Both the position numbers and the translations under genes were made by a program. 64,000 bases of DNA. It comes from Tenericutes bacterium MO-XQ. Its GTDB lineage: Bacteria; Bacillota_I; Bacilli_A; Acholeplasmatales; Acholeplasmataceae. This document shows positions 42,113 through 52,307 of the stretch, piece by piece. The DNA lies in NCBI GenBank assembly GCA_002838185.1, contig CP017948.1, positions 372,001 through 436,000 on the forward strand, written 5' to 3'. Position 1 is the stretch's first letter. Each line of letters opens with the position of its first letter. The notes under the pieces are model-generated. The model was given only the letters and a program-made list of their open reading frames with translations. It was not told the origin of the DNA and did no database searches.

Positions 42113-44737
42113 ATGACAAAGTATGTATATTTGTTTAAAGAAGGCGATCAATCAATGAGAAACCTTCTTGGTGGTAAAGGTGCTAACTTAGCTGAGATGA
42201 CTAAGATTGGTATGCCAGTACCACAAGGCTTCACAGTAACAACTGAAGCTTGTATCGATTACTATAATCGTGGTAAGAAAATTACTCCAGAGATTATAGA
42301 ACAAATCGAAAAAGCGCTTGCTGAAACAGAAAAAATCGCAGGCAAAAAATTTGGAGATGCTAATGATCCATTCTTAGTATCAGTTCGTTCTGGTGCTAGA
42401 GCTTCAATGCCAGGGATGATGGATACCATCTTAAACTTAGGTTTAAATGATGTTTCTGTAGAAGGTTTAGCAAAATTAACGAATAACCCTCGTTTTGCTT
42501 ACGATTCTTACAGACGTTTCATTCAAATGTTCTCAGACGTAGTTATGGAAATTGAAAAAGAAAACTACGAACATTTACTAGAACAAATGAAAGAAGAAAA
42601 AGGCGTTGAGTTAGATACTGACTTAAATGCTGATGATTTAATTAAATTAGTTGGCCAATTTAAAGCTAGATACTTAGAATTAAAAGGCGAACCATTCCCA
42701 CAAGATCCAAAAGAACAATTAATCGAAGCGATTACTGCTGTATTTAGATCATGGGATAACCCAAGAGCTAACACTTACAGAAGAATGAACCACATTCCTT
42801 ATGAATGGGGTACTGCTGTAAACGTACAAGGTATGGTTTTCGGTAACATGGGTGAAGACTCAGGTACAGGTGTTGCGTTCACTAGAAACCCATCTGATGG
42901 AACTAATGAACTTTATGGAGAATACTTATTTAATGCACAAGGTGAAGACGTTGTTGCTGGTATTCGTACACCAAAACCAATTAGCGAATTAAAAGAAGAT
43001 AATCCTGCATTATACGAAGAATTTGTTTCTATTTCTAATAAATTAGAAGCTCATTATCGTGATATGCAAGATATGGAATTTACAATTGAACGTGGTAAAT
43101 TATACATGCTTCAAACAAGAAATGGTAAGAGAACTGCACAAGCTGCATTAAAGATTGCTATTGACCTTGTTAAAGAAGGCGTATTAACTGAAAAAGAAGC
43201 AATTCTTAAAGTTGAACCAGGCCAATTAGATTCTTTATTACACCCTCAATTTAACCCAGCTGCATTAGGACAAGCTAAATTAATCGCAACTGGTTTAAAT
43301 GCATCACCAGGTGCTGCAACAGGACGTGTAGTATTTAACGCTGATCGCGCTAAAGAAATGAAAGAAAAAGATGGTCTTCCTGTGATCTTAGTTAGACAAG
43401 AAACATCACCAGAAGATATCGAAGGTATGATCGTTGCTTCAGGTATTTTAACTTCACGTGGTGGTATGACATCACATGCTGCAGTAGTTGCTCGTGGTAT
43501 GGGTAGATGTTGTGTTGCTGGTGCAGGTTCAATTCGTGTATCAGAAGCTAAGAAAGTATTTGAAGTTAATGGTGAAACATATAAAGAAGGCGACTGGATT
43601 TCATTAGATGGTACTACTGGTAAGATCTATGGTGAAAAAGTTGAAACTATGGATGCTACTGTATCTGGCGACTTCGAAACATTAATGACTTGGGCAGACA
43701 AATATGCTGCACTTAAAGTTCGTACAAATGCTGATAATCCAAGAGATGCTAAAGTTGCTTATGAATACGGTGCTCAAGGTATCGGTTTATGTAGAACTGA
43801 ACATATGTTCTTCGAAGGCGATAGAATCATGGCTGTTAGAGAAATGATCGTTGCTAAGAATGTAGAAGAACGTAAAAAAGCATTAGCTAAATTATTACCA
43901 ATGCAAAAAGAAGACTTCATTGGTTTATACAAAGAGATGAGAGGATTCCCAGTGACTGTTCGTTACTTAGATCCACCTCTACATGAATTCTTACCAACTG
44001 AAGCTGATGATATTAAAGCATTAGCTAAAGAAATGGGTATTTCTGAAAAAGAATTAAATGATACAATCAATGAATTACACGAAACTAACCCTATGTTAGG
44101 TCACCGTGGTGTTCGTTTAAGTGTTACTTATCCAGAAATCGCAGAAATGCAAACACGTGCTGTGATTGAAGCTGCAATCGAAGTTAACCGTCAAGGTATG
44201 AACGTTGTTCCTGAAATCATGATTCCACTTGTTGGTGAAGTTAAAGAGTTAAAATATATTAAAGATGTTGTTGTGAAGACTGCTGATGAAATCATTGCTG
44301 CTTCAAATGTAGATCTTAAATATACTGTAGGTACAATGATTGAAATTCCTAGAGCTGCTTTATTAGCTGATGAAATCGCTAAAGAAGCTGAATTCTTCAG
44401 TTTTGGTACAAACGACTTAACACAAATGACATTTGGATTTAGCCGTGATGACGCAGGTAAATTCTTAGGTGATTACTATGACAAGAAGATTTTCGTTAAT
44501 GATCCATTTGCTCACGTAGACCAAAGAGGTGTAGGTAAATTAATGGATATGGCATCTAAGTTAGGTAGAGAAACAAGACCTGATATTAAATTAGGAATTT
44601 GTGGTGAACATGGTGGAGATCCACTATCAGTTGAGTTCTGTCATTCAATTGGTTTAAGCTATGTTTCATGTTCTCCATTTAGAGTACCAATCGCTAGATT
44701 AGCGGCTGCTCATGCGAATATCAAAAACCCTAGATAA
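42113..44737 (+). CDS. ppdK: Pyruvate, phosphate dikinase
   Basis: Interconverts PEP, AMP and PPi with pyruvate, ATP and phosphate. The 874-residue protein has the N-terminal ATP-grasp domain (LLGGKGANLAEM, SVRSGARASMPGMMDTILNLG), the swivelling His domain with GGMTSHAAVVARGMGRCCV (catalytic His, preceded by the Thr/Ser regulatory site), and the C-terminal PEP/pyruvate barrel (LCRTEHMFFEGDR, GHRGVRLSVTYPEIAEMQ, GTNDLTQMTFG, and Cys in GICGEHGGDP). With PPi-PFK it forms a PPi-linked glycolysis. ATG at 42113 fits AGGAAGG better than 42107. Confidence 0.97.
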   Translation: MTKYVYLFKEGDQSMRNLLGGKGANLAEMTKIGMPVPQGFTVTTEACIDYYNRGKKITPEIIEQIEKALAETEKIAGKKFGDANDPFLVSVRSGARASMPGMMDTILNLGLNDVSVEGLAKLTNNPRFAYDSYRRFIQMFSDVVMEIEKENYEHLLEQMKEEKGVELDTDLNADDLIKLVGQFKARYLELKGEPFPQDPKEQLIEAITAVFRSWDNPRANTYRRMNHIPYEWGTAVNVQGMVFGNMGEDSGTGVAFTRNPSDGTNELYGEYLFNAQGEDVVAGIRTPKPISELKEDNPALYEEFVSISNKLEAHYRDMQDMEFTIERGKLYMLQTRNGKRTAQAALKIAIDLVKEGVLTEKEAILKVEPGQLDSLLHPQFNPAALGQAKLIATGLNASPGAATGRVVFNADRAKEMKEKDGLPVILVRQETSPEDIEGMIVASGILTSRGGMTSHAAVVARGMGRCCVAGAGSIRVSEAKKVFEVNGETYKEGDWISLDGTTGKIYGEKVETMDATVSGDFETLMTWADKYAALKVRTNADNPRDAKVAYEYGAQGIGLCRTEHMFFEGDRIMAVREMIVAKNVEERKKALAKLLPMQKEDFIGLYKEMRGFPVTVRYLDPPLHEFLPTEADDIKALAKEMGISEKELNDTINELHETNPMLGHRGVRLSVTYPEIAEMQTRAVIEAAIEVNRQGMNVVPEIMIPLVGEVKELKYIKDVVVKTADEIIAASNVDLKYTVGTMIEIPRAALLADEIAKEAEFFSFGTNDLTQMTFGFSRDDAGKFLGDYYDKKIFVNDPFAHVDQRGVGKLMDMASKLGRETRPDIKLGICGEHGGDPLSVEFCHSIGLSYVSCSPFRVPIARLAAAHANIKNPR

Positions 44738-44751
44738 TTTATAATAAATAT

Positions 44752-44790
44752 AAGAGTTATGACTAAAAAAAGTTGTAACTCTTTTTTTAT
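44752..44790 (+). terminator. Intrinsic terminator after ppdK
   Basis: AAGAGTTA (44752-44759) and TAACTCTT (44776-44783) followed by T's. Confidence 0.8.
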
Positions 44791-44861
44791 AAAAAAAGTT
44801 CGCATTTTTGGTAAAGATAAAGTAAAATAGTAATGGTTGATTTTTTAAGGAGGATTTTTAC

Positions 44862-46565
44862 ATGATATATGCGAGCATTAATTATGGGGATAGCTTAATG
44901 TTTGTTTTCGGTGGACTAGCACTTTTCATCTTTGGGATTAACATGATGAGTGAACAATTAAAGGCAGCTGCTGGAAACAAATTAAAATTAATTATTGAAA
45001 GAACAACAAACACACCACTTAAGGGTATTTTAGTGGGGATATTTTTAACAATCTTGATTCAATCATCATCTGGAACTACAGCGCTCATGATTGGACTTTT
45101 AAGAGCAGGACTGATGACACTTCCACAAAGTGTTGGTATTATCATGGGAGCTAATATTGGAACGACTGTAACAGCGTTTATTATTGGGTTACCGATTGCT
45201 GATTATGGATTAGCATTCATCTTTGTTGGATTTATCATGAGTTTTATGAAAAACCGTAAGGTTCATCATTTCGGTGGTGTACTTATAGGCTTAGGTATGC
45301 TATTTGTAGGTTTAAAGACGATGAGTAGTGGATTAAAACCTTTAGCGCAAACACAAGCAGCAACCGATATGTTTAATGTATTTTCTAATAACTGGTTGTT
45401 AGGTACTATTTTTGGAACAGTCTTTACAGGGGTAGTTCAATCATCGTCAGCTGCGATTGGTATTTTAGAAAGACTTTACAATCTAAATGCAGAAGGTGTT
45501 GCATCTATCACTTTAAATGGTGCAATTCCGATTTTACTTGGTGCAAACATAGGAACAACAATTACAGCGTTCTTAGCATCTATCGGTGGTAATATTGAAT
45601 CTAAGAGAGCATCATTTATCCACATTTTATTTAATGTCGTATCTGCAATTGTTTTCCTTATTATATTGGTGCCATATTCAAGATTTGCTCAATGGTTTGA
45701 AACTAGATTTTTACAACCATACTCTATGTTAACCATAGCGTTTGCACACTTATTCCAAAATGCTGTGATGACAGTTGTCTTATATTTCTTTATTAACAAA
45801 ATGATTTGGTTAAGTAAGAGAGTCGTTAAGGATCCTAAAAAAGATATCATCCCAGATGATATGTTTGATGAGAAACTGATCCATGAATCACCTATATTAG
45901 CACTCGAATTTGTTCAAAAAGGTATTCTATATATGGGATCAATTGTAAAGGATTATATGGTCCTAGCAAAAGCATATAGTTTAAAAGAAGATTCTGCCCT
46001 TGTCAATGAGGCATTTACGTTTGAGATGATGTTAGATAGTTATGATCAAAAACTCCATGACTACTTAATTAAAATTTCTCAAGCAGGTTTAGATCCTAAT
46101 AACTCTAAGAAGTTATCTAGAGACTTAGATACGATTAAAGATTTTGAAAGAATTGGAGATCATTTAACCAATATTATTCAATTCTTTATTGAAAGATATA
46201 AAGAATCACAAATGCTATCTGATGAAGGTAGAAGAGAACTTGAAGAACTCTTTACATTATTGATTAGTATGTTAGATGATACACTTCAAAGTTTCCAAAA
46301 TGGTGATGTGGATCTTGCTAAAAAAGTTGTAAGAAACGAAGATTTAGTTGATGAATTAGAAGAACTCTTTAGATATAGATATATAGAAAGATTGAAAAAT
46401 GGTGAAATCACATTTGTGGTTGCTGAAAATTATGCAGACATCTTATCTAATCTAGAAAGAATTGGGGACCATTTAACAAATATTGCTGGTGCAGTCATTG
46501 AACCATTATATGTACCACAAAGTTTAATTGTTCCTAAACCACACGAAATCGATAAAGATATATAA
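44862..46565 (+). CDS. Na/Pi cotransporter family protein with PhoU domain
   Basis: A 567-residue membrane protein. Two inverted Na/Pi transporter repeats carry the QSSS motifs (LIQSSSGTTALMIG, VVQSSSAAIGILE) and paired GANIGTT sequences, with about eight membrane spans in the first ~310 residues. The rest is a cytoplasmic helical PhoU-like domain with the duplicated DFERIGDHLTNI and NLERIGDHLTNI. It probably imports phosphate, or exports it, with sodium. AAGGAGG precedes the ATG. Confidence 0.92.
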   Translation: MIYASINYGDSLMFVFGGLALFIFGINMMSEQLKAAAGNKLKLIIERTTNTPLKGILVGIFLTILIQSSSGTTALMIGLLRAGLMTLPQSVGIIMGANIGTTVTAFIIGLPIADYGLAFIFVGFIMSFMKNRKVHHFGGVLIGLGMLFVGLKTMSSGLKPLAQTQAATDMFNVFSNNWLLGTIFGTVFTGVVQSSSAAIGILERLYNLNAEGVASITLNGAIPILLGANIGTTITAFLASIGGNIESKRASFIHILFNVVSAIVFLIILVPYSRFAQWFETRFLQPYSMLTIAFAHLFQNAVMTVVLYFFINKMIWLSKRVVKDPKKDIIPDDMFDEKLIHESPILALEFVQKGILYMGSIVKDYMVLAKAYSLKEDSALVNEAFTFEMMLDSYDQKLHDYLIKISQAGLDPNNSKKLSRDLDTIKDFERIGDHLTNIIQFFIERYKESQMLSDEGRRELEELFTLLISMLDDTLQSFQNGDVDLAKKVVRNEDLVDELEELFRYRYIERLKNGEITFVVAENYADILSNLERIGDHLTNIAGAVIEPLYVPQSLIVPKPHEIDKDI

Positions 46566-46583
46566 CAAGAAAGAAGTGGTCTT

Positions 46584-48539
46584 ATGTTTGATTTAAAAGC
46601 ACCGTTTGTTCCAAAAGGTGATCAAATAGAAGCAATCGAAACATTAAGCAATAACTTTCATAAAGGTTTAAATGAACAAGTTTTACTTGGAGCAACCGGC
46701 ACAGGTAAAACCTTCACCATGGCCAATATTATTAATAAACTACAAAAAAAGACTTTGATACTCGCACCAAATAAGACCTTAGCAGGTCAACTTTATGGCG
46801 AGTTAAAAGCCTTTTTTCCTCATAATAAGGTTGAATATTTTATCTCATATTATGATTATTATCAACCTGAAGCATATGTTGTATCTACAGATACATATAT
46901 AGAAAAAGATTCATCGATCAATGATGAAATTGATGAAATGAGACATAGTGCAACTGCATCTCTTTTAAATCATGATGATGTCATCGTTGTTGCATCTGTT
47001 TCATGTATCTATGGGATCGGAGATCCTGATACATACAAAAATTCTATGATCTTTATGAGAATAGGTGAGAACTATGGTAGAGATCATTTAATCAACAAAC
47101 TCGTAGAACTTACATATCAAAGAAATGATATGGATTTTCATCGTGGCACATTTAGAGTTCGTGGAGATTCAATCGAAATCATCCCAGTTTACGAAAGAGC
47201 GCAAGGCATTAGAGTTTCTTTTTTTGGTGATGAGATTGAAGATATTAAGCGATTTGATGTACTCACAGGCCAAGCATTAGAAAATCTTGAATATACATCT
47301 ATTTTCCCTGCAACACACTTTATGACAGATAAAGATCGCTTGCAAGAATCGATCCGTAGAATCAAAAATGAGATGCAAGAACAAGTAGCTTATTTTAAAG
47401 ATAACAATTTACTTCTTGAAGCTCAACGTATTGAACAACGTACAAGATACGATATGGAAATGTTAGAAGAAATCGGTATGTGCTCAGGTGTTGAAAATTA
47501 CTCAAGACACCTATCTTTAAGAGAAGCTGGGGAAACACCAGCAACACTTATTGATTTTTTTGGGGATGACTTTTTAATGATCATTGATGAATCCCATGTG
47601 ACAATACCTCAAGTGAGAGGAATGTATGCAGGAGACAGATCAAGAAAAGAAACGTTAGTGAATTTCGGTTTTAGATTGCCATCTGCACTTGATAATAGAC
47701 CTTTACAATTTCAAGAGTTCGAAAAGAAACTTGATAAAGTGATTTATTTGAGTGCAACCCCAGGTAATTATGAGCTTGAAAGAGGACTTCCTATTATTGA
47801 ACAAATCATTAGACCTACTTATTTATTAGATCCAGAAATTGAAGTCAGAAAAACAGAAGGTCAAATGGATGATTTATATTTTGAGATTAAAAAGAGAGCT
47901 GAAAGTAACGAGCGTGTTTTAGTCACAACCTTAACGATTAGAATGAGTGAAGATTTAACAGCTTATTTTAAAAAACTTGGACTTAAAGTTGCATATCTAC
48001 ATAGTGAAATTAAATCACTTGATCGTATTAAAATCTTAAGAGAACTTAGAATGGGTAAATACGATTGCTTAATTGGAATTAACTTACTTAGAGAAGGTCT
48101 AGATTTACCAGAAGTCTCTTTAGTTGCGATACTTGATGCTGATAAACAAGGATTCTTAAGAAGTGAGAGATCTTTAGTTCAAACCGTTGGACGTGCAGCA
48201 AGAAATGTCAATGGACATGTAATTATGTATGCTGATTCGATCTCACCAGCGATGCAGTTTGCGATTGATGAGACCAATCGTAGAAGATCATTACAATTAG
48301 AGTTTAATGAAAAATATCAAGTTGAACCAGTAACAATTAGAAAAGATATCAGAGATAATATCTCTATGAAATCAGATGTTATTGAAGAAGAAAAAGATTT
48401 CACTGCAATGAATAAAAAAGATAAAGAGAAAACGATTAAACAACTTGAAAGAGATATGCAGGAAGCTGCAAAACAACTTGATTTCGAAAAAGCAGCTGAA
48501 ATTAGGGATTTAATCTTTGAGTTAAAGGCAGCTGATTGA
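46584..48539 (+). CDS. uvrB: UvrABC excision nuclease subunit B
   Basis: Damage-verifying helicase of nucleotide excision repair. The 651-residue protein has Walker [17 protein letters not shown], the beta-hairpin region with [64 protein letters not shown] and [11 protein letters not shown]-terminal UVR helix pair ([27 protein letters not shown]) contacts UvrC. Family length is normal. uvrA is not in this window. The SGNH hydrolase gene begins two bases after its stop. Confidence 0.97.
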   Translation: MFDLKAPFVPKGDQIEAIETLSNNFHKGLNEQVLLGATGTGKTFTMANIINKLQKKTLILAPNKTLAGQLYGELKAFFPHNKVEYFISYYDYYQPEAYVVSTDTYIEKDSSINDEIDEMRHSATASLLNHDDVIVVASVSCIYGIGDPDTYKNSMIFMRIGENYGRDHLINKLVELTYQRNDMDFHRGTFRVRGDSIEIIPVYERAQGIRVSFFGDEIEDIKRFDVLTGQALENLEYTSIFPATHFMTDKDRLQESIRRIKNEMQEQVAYFKDNNLLLEAQRIEQRTRYDMEMLEEIGMCSGVENYSRHLSLREAGETPATLIDFFGDDFLMIIDESHVTIPQVRGMYAGDRSRKETLVNFGFRLPSALDNRPLQFQEFEKKLDKVIYLSATPGNYELERGLPIIEQIIRPTYLLDPEIEVRKTEGQMDDLYFEIKKRAESNERVLVTTLTIRMSEDLTAYFKKLGLKVAYLHSEIKSLDRIKILRELRMGKYDCLIGINLLREGLDLPEVSLVAILDADKQGFLRSERSLVQTVGRAARNVNGHVIMYADSISPAMQFAIDETNRRRSLQLEFNEKYQVEPVTIRKDIRDNISMKSDVIEEEKDFTAMNKKDKEKTIKQLERDMQEAAKQLDFEKAAEIRDLIFELKAAD

Positions 48540-48540
48540 T

Positions 48541-49161
48541 ATGAAAAAAGATATGACAGTTTTAAAAGCAATCATTGAAGCTGATTATAAAAGACATGTT
48601 AAGAAATTTGAACAAATCAATGAACCAAAAGATTTAATTTTGCTTGGTGATTCCATGATGGCTTATTTTCCTACGAAAGCATTTGATCTAGAAGATCAAT
48701 TATTAAACTTTGGTATTCCAGGTGATACTTCCATTGGAGTTTTAAAAAGAGTTCATCAAGTCATCAAATTGAATCCTAAATATGTCATTCTAAATATAGG
48801 ACTTAATGATTTTGTTTTAACAGATTTATCGATTGAAGAGAGTTTAAAAAACATTTTAGAAATCAGACATCAAATTTTAGAAGGATGTCCAGATACACTC
48901 GTATATGTCACATCATTGACACCGATTAATCAAAAAGATTTTAAAGATCAAACGTATCTTTTAAATAGAGATAAAGAAGATGCAGTTAAGCTCAATCAAC
49001 TTCTTAAAAGTAAAATTGATGAAAGATTTTTTATCAATATCTATGATGAGTTAATCGATGATCAAGGCGATTTAAATATTGACTTTACCAGAGACGGTAT
49101 TCATCTTAATCAAAGAGGCTATAAAATCTATCTTCGTATGATTAAAAATATACTTAAGTAA
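48541..49161 (+). CDS. SGNH/GDSL hydrolase family protein
   Basis: A 206-residue esterase/lipase-type hydrolase. Block I has the catalytic Ser (ILLGDSMMAY), block II FGIPGDTSIGVLKRV gives the oxyanion Gly, block III LNIGLNDFVL the Asn, and block V DGIHLNQRGYKIY the catalytic Asp-His pair. No signal peptide, so it is cytoplasmic. It follows uvrB with one intervening base and shares its transcript. The substrate cannot be inferred; family members deacylate lipids, sugars or peptides. Confidence 0.9.
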   Translation: MKKDMTVLKAIIEADYKRHVKKFEQINEPKDLILLGDSMMAYFPTKAFDLEDQLLNFGIPGDTSIGVLKRVHQVIKLNPKYVILNIGLNDFVLTDLSIEESLKNILEIRHQILEGCPDTLVYVTSLTPINQKDFKDQTYLLNRDKEDAVKLNQLLKSKIDERFFINIYDELIDDQGDLNIDFTRDGIHLNQRGYKIYLRMIKNILK

Positions 49162-49186
49162 ACGCATAGAAATATGCGTTTTTTTC
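49162..49186 (+). terminator. Intrinsic terminator after the SGNH hydrolase
   Basis: ACGCATA, loop GAAA, TATGCGT, T run. Confidence 0.85.
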
Positions 49187-49244
49187 TATCATATTTAAGG
49201 CACAAAAAAGATAATTATGTTAAGATATTCATGGAGTTGATATT

Positions 49245-50507
49245 ATGAACGCAAAAACTTATTATGAAAAAGGGTTATCCCATTATGTGTTAAACACACC
49301 AAAGAAAAATATCGAATTAGCCATTAAACATTTTGAACAAGCTGCAGATCAAGGATATGCAGATGCTCATTATTTTTTGGGTAGATTCTATGGATTAGGT
49401 GATGGTGTATCACTAGATTTTCATCAAGCAATTGAACATTATCAAAAAGGTATTCAATTAGGCAGTCATAAATGTGGATACGCATTAGGCATGCTTTATT
49501 ATACAGGTACAGGTGTTGAAAAAGACACAGATTTAGCGAATGATTATTTTAAACAAAACTATCAAGTATTACTTATGGAAGCAGAAAAAAACGATCCCGT
49601 AAGTATTCATATATTAGGTACATATTACTATTATGGATTTAATGTACAACGTTATATATTTAAAGCAATTGAATGGTTTTTAAAATCAAGTGAACTTGGA
49701 TATAGTGATTCTCAATATATGTTAGGTATGATTTATGAAACCATTGGTGAAGATGAAAAACAAAAACAAACAGCTATTAAATATTATAAATTAGCAGCTC
49801 AACAAGATCATCCATATGCACAATATGCTTTAGGTATCATTGAATTAGAAAAAAATAATTTCCATAAAGCAGAACAATATTTAGAAAGCGCAGCTTATCA
49901 GCATTATGGATTAGCGGCGTATACGCTAGCAAAACTATATCACGAAAGAGATCCCAAACACCCTTTAAAAGCATTTGAATGGTTTATGGTCGCAGCCAAA
50001 CAAGAACATGTAGAAGCTTGTTATTATGTAGGACTATATTATCAAAATGGTAGAGGTGTCAAACAAGATATTAAGCAAGCTGTTATATGGTTTGAAAAAG
50101 CAGCTATAAAAAAAGATAAAGATGCACTTTATCATTTAGCAATGATTCTGATTCGTCAACCAGAAAAAGATTACGAAACGATAGCAAAGCTTTTAGAACA
50201 AGCTGCAGCACAAGATCATCCAAATGCACAGTATAATCTAGCTGTGATGTATCAAAAAGGTGATGGTGTTGAGCAAAGCAATCAAAAAGCATTATTCTGG
50301 TATGAAAAAGCAGCTTCTAAAAATTTAGCGATTGCTCAATATAATTTAGGCATGATCTATTTTGAAGGAAAGCTTGTTGAAAAAGATGAAGCAAAAGCAA
50401 AAGAGTTATGGCAAAAAGCAGCTGATCAAGGTTTAGAGGCAGCCGTCAAGCTCATGTATTCTATTAATAATTACGAAAAACTTCAAAAAAGTGATTGGCA
50501 ATCATAA
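49245..50507 (+). CDS. Sel1-like repeat protein
   Basis: A 420-residue protein of about eleven Sel1/TPR-type repeats of ~36 residues. They have the pattern A..WFEKAAxQGxxxAQYxLGxxYxxGxGVxxDxxKA, for example AIKHFEQAADQGYADAHYFLGRFYGLGDGV and ALFWYEKAASKNLAIAQYNLGMIYFEG. No signal peptide or membrane segment is seen, so it is probably a cytoplasmic scaffold. GGAG precedes the ATG and a terminator follows; it is a single-gene unit. Partner unknown. Confidence 0.9.
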   Translation: MNAKTYYEKGLSHYVLNTPKKNIELAIKHFEQAADQGYADAHYFLGRFYGLGDGVSLDFHQAIEHYQKGIQLGSHKCGYALGMLYYTGTGVEKDTDLANDYFKQNYQVLLMEAEKNDPVSIHILGTYYYYGFNVQRYIFKAIEWFLKSSELGYSDSQYMLGMIYETIGEDEKQKQTAIKYYKLAAQQDHPYAQYALGIIELEKNNFHKAEQYLESAAYQHYGLAAYTLAKLYHERDPKHPLKAFEWFMVAAKQEHVEACYYVGLYYQNGRGVKQDIKQAVIWFEKAAIKKDKDALYHLAMILIRQPEKDYETIAKLLEQAAAQDHPNAQYNLAVMYQKGDGVEQSNQKALFWYEKAASKNLAIAQYNLGMIYFEGKLVEKDEAKAKELWQKAADQGLEAAVKLMYSINNYEKLQKSDWQS

Positions 50508-50510
50508 AAA

Positions 50511-50540
50511 AATGTCTTCCAAAACGGAAGACGTTTTTTT
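50511..50540. terminator. Bidirectional terminator between the Sel1 gene and pepT
   Basis: GTCTTCC (50514-50520) and GGAAGAC (50526-50532) with A's on one side and T's on the other; serves both convergent genes. Confidence 0.85.
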
Positions 50541-51751
50541 TATTTAGCATTTAATTTGATGATTTCTTTATAGATTTCTACAGCTTTTTCCATTTGCTGG
50601 ATAGAAGCAAACTCTAATCTTCCATGGAATTGATATCCACCTGTTCCTAAATTAGGACAAATCAATCCATCATAAGTGAGTCTTGCGCCATCAGTACCAC
50701 CACGAATAGGTTCAACTTTTGGTTCAACGCCTTGATTGATGGTTGCTTGTTTAGCAAGTTCTACAACATACATATGATCTTTGATAATATCATACATATT
50801 ATAATAGCTATCTTTAATATCAACTTTTACTGCTTGATATCCATATTTTTCATTTAAGTAATTAGCAATCGTTACAAATTCATCTTTTTGCTTAATAAAT
50901 AAACCTTTATGATGATTTCTAACAATGTATTGCGTGCGCGCGTGTTCTACTTGACCGTGCATTTGTGTTAAATGGTTAAAGCCTTCATAGTTTTCTGTGT
51001 ATGCAGGATTTAAGAATGTAGGTAACATGCTATGAAATTCCATAGCGATATGTTGTGCATTGATCAGTTTATTTTTTGCTGAACCTGGATGGATGCTTTT
51101 TCCTACAAATTCTAAATTTACAGTAGCAGCATTAAAGTTCTCATATTCAATACCACCAACTTCACTACCATCTGCAGTATATGCGAAATCAGCTTTAAAG
51201 AAATCATGATCAAATCGATCAGCACCTTTACCGATTTCTTCATCAGGTGTAAAGCAAATATAAATATCGCCGTGTTTTTCTTCTTTATGAGTTGTATAGT
51301 ATTTAGCAACTTCCATAATTTCAGCAACACCACATTTATCATCTGCACCAAGTAATGTATTACCATCAGTGACAATAATATCTTCACCAATTACTTTATT
51401 TAAACTTGGATATTGCTCTGGATGCATTGTTATGTCATCGTTAAGTTTGATGGTTGATCCATCATAATTTTTAATAATTCTTGGATTTACTGGATATCCA
51501 GGTGCATCAGGAGAAGTATCCACATGAGCAATCAGACCGATTGCTTTTTTACCATGTACATTTTTTTCTATTTTTGCATAGACATATCCGTCCTTATCCA
51601 AAAACGCATCTAGCCCCATTTCTTTTAGTTCTTCAACAAGTAAACGACTTAAATCTTTTTGTTTTTCAGTTGAAGGGAATGTATTTGATTCGTGATCAGA
51701 TTGTGTATCAATCTTTACATAGCGTAAAAATCTCTCAATTAAAGTGTTCAT
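50540..51751 (-). CDS. pepT: Peptidase T (tripeptide aminopeptidase)
   Basis: Cytoplasmic M20B di-zinc peptidase that removes N-terminal residues from tripeptides. The 403-residue protein has IAHVDTSPDAPG (metal His/Asp), LLGADDKCGVAEIME (bridging Asp), CFTPDEEIGKGADRFD (catalytic Glu pair), YTADGSEVGGIEYENFNAA, SIHPGSAKN and IRGGTDGARLTYDGLICPNLGTGG. The ATG at 51751 has AGGAAAGGATG upstream. A minus-strand TATAAT at 51779-51784 is the probable -10. Confidence 0.96.
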   Translation of the reverse strand: MNTLIERFLRYVKIDTQSDHESNTFPSTEKQKDLSRLLVEELKEMGLDAFLDKDGYVYAKIEKNVHGKKAIGLIAHVDTSPDAPGYPVNPRIIKNYDGSTIKLNDDITMHPEQYPSLNKVIGEDIIVTDGNTLLGADDKCGVAEIMEVAKYYTTHKEEKHGDIYICFTPDEEIGKGADRFDHDFFKADFAYTADGSEVGGIEYENFNAATVNLEFVGKSIHPGSAKNKLINAQHIAMEFHSMLPTFLNPAYTENYEGFNHLTQMHGQVEHARTQYIVRNHHKGLFIKQKDEFVTIANYLNEKYGYQAVKVDIKDSYYNMYDIIKDHMYVVELAKQATINQGVEPKVEPIRGGTDGARLTYDGLICPNLGTGGYQFHGRLEFASIQQMEKAVEIYKEIIKLNAK

Positions 51752-51778
51752 TTTGTATCATCCTTTCCTTATATATAT

Positions 51779-51925
51779 ATTATAACGCACAAAATTAAAA
51801 AAATTAAGGGTAGAAATTAATAAAATTAATATCAAAATTAACTTTTTTAATTTATTTTGCAAAAAAAGTGTTGACAAATCAAAAAAAGTTTAATATAATC
51901 AAAGTGTAAATTAAAAATATTAAGG
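51779..51925. promoter_or_regulatory. Divergent promoter region with iterated AATTAA boxes
   Basis: To the right, a perfect consensus promoter: TTGACA (51871-51876), 17 bp, TATAAT (51894-51899). To the left, the pepT -10 (51779-51784, minus). Between them AATTAA occurs at 51793, 51802, 51815, 51824 and 51836, with TTAATT at 51847 and a further AATTAA at 51909. The first four form two AATTAA-n3-AATTAA direct pairs 22 bp apart, about two helical turns. They are candidate binding sites for the HTH protein of the downstream operon. Confidence 0.6.
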
Positions 51926-51939
51926 AAGGCGGCGAAAAA

Positions 51940-52293
51940 TTGAAAAAAAATGAAGTCTTAAATAAACTATCAAAAAAAGAGATGTCAGCGAAAGATGCTT
52001 ATGAGATGTTATATCCTAAAATAAAAGAACCAAAAGCAAGAAAAGCGAGATTCGTTAAACTAAGAATCAACATCCCTGATAGTAAAGGTGCAACATATTT
52101 CATCAATGTATTATTTGCACTACCCATTCCAATAGGACTTGTGAAATTAATCTTAAGAAGAAGAATGAATCAAGTAGTTAGTGATGAAGTTCCAATATCC
52201 ATAGGAGAAATAATCAACTTAGCCGCAATTAAAGGAACATTCGTTAAAGTGTTAGCAAAAGATCAAACAAGAGTATTGATCAAAACCATATAA
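51940..52293 (+). CDS. Small SHOCT-like domain protein
   Basis: A 117-residue protein starting at TTG (51940) behind AAGGAAGGCGG. The N-terminal helix pair VLNKLSKKEMSAKDAYEMLYP has the SHOCT-like pattern found in YvlB/LiaX-type envelope-stress proteins. The rest (KARFVKLRINIPDSKGATYFINVLFALPIPIGLVKLIL... KGTFVKVLAKDQTRVLIKTI) parallels the body of the last protein in this operon, including the final beta strands. It is basic, whereas that one is acidic. First gene behind a consensus promoter; function unknown. Confidence 0.75.
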   Translation: MKKNEVLNKLSKKEMSAKDAYEMLYPKIKEPKARKARFVKLRINIPDSKGATYFINVLFALPIPIGLVKLILRRRMNQVVSDEVPISIGEIINLAAIKGTFVKVLAKDQTRVLIKTI

Positions 52294-52307
52294 AAGGAGA
52301 AAGCAGA

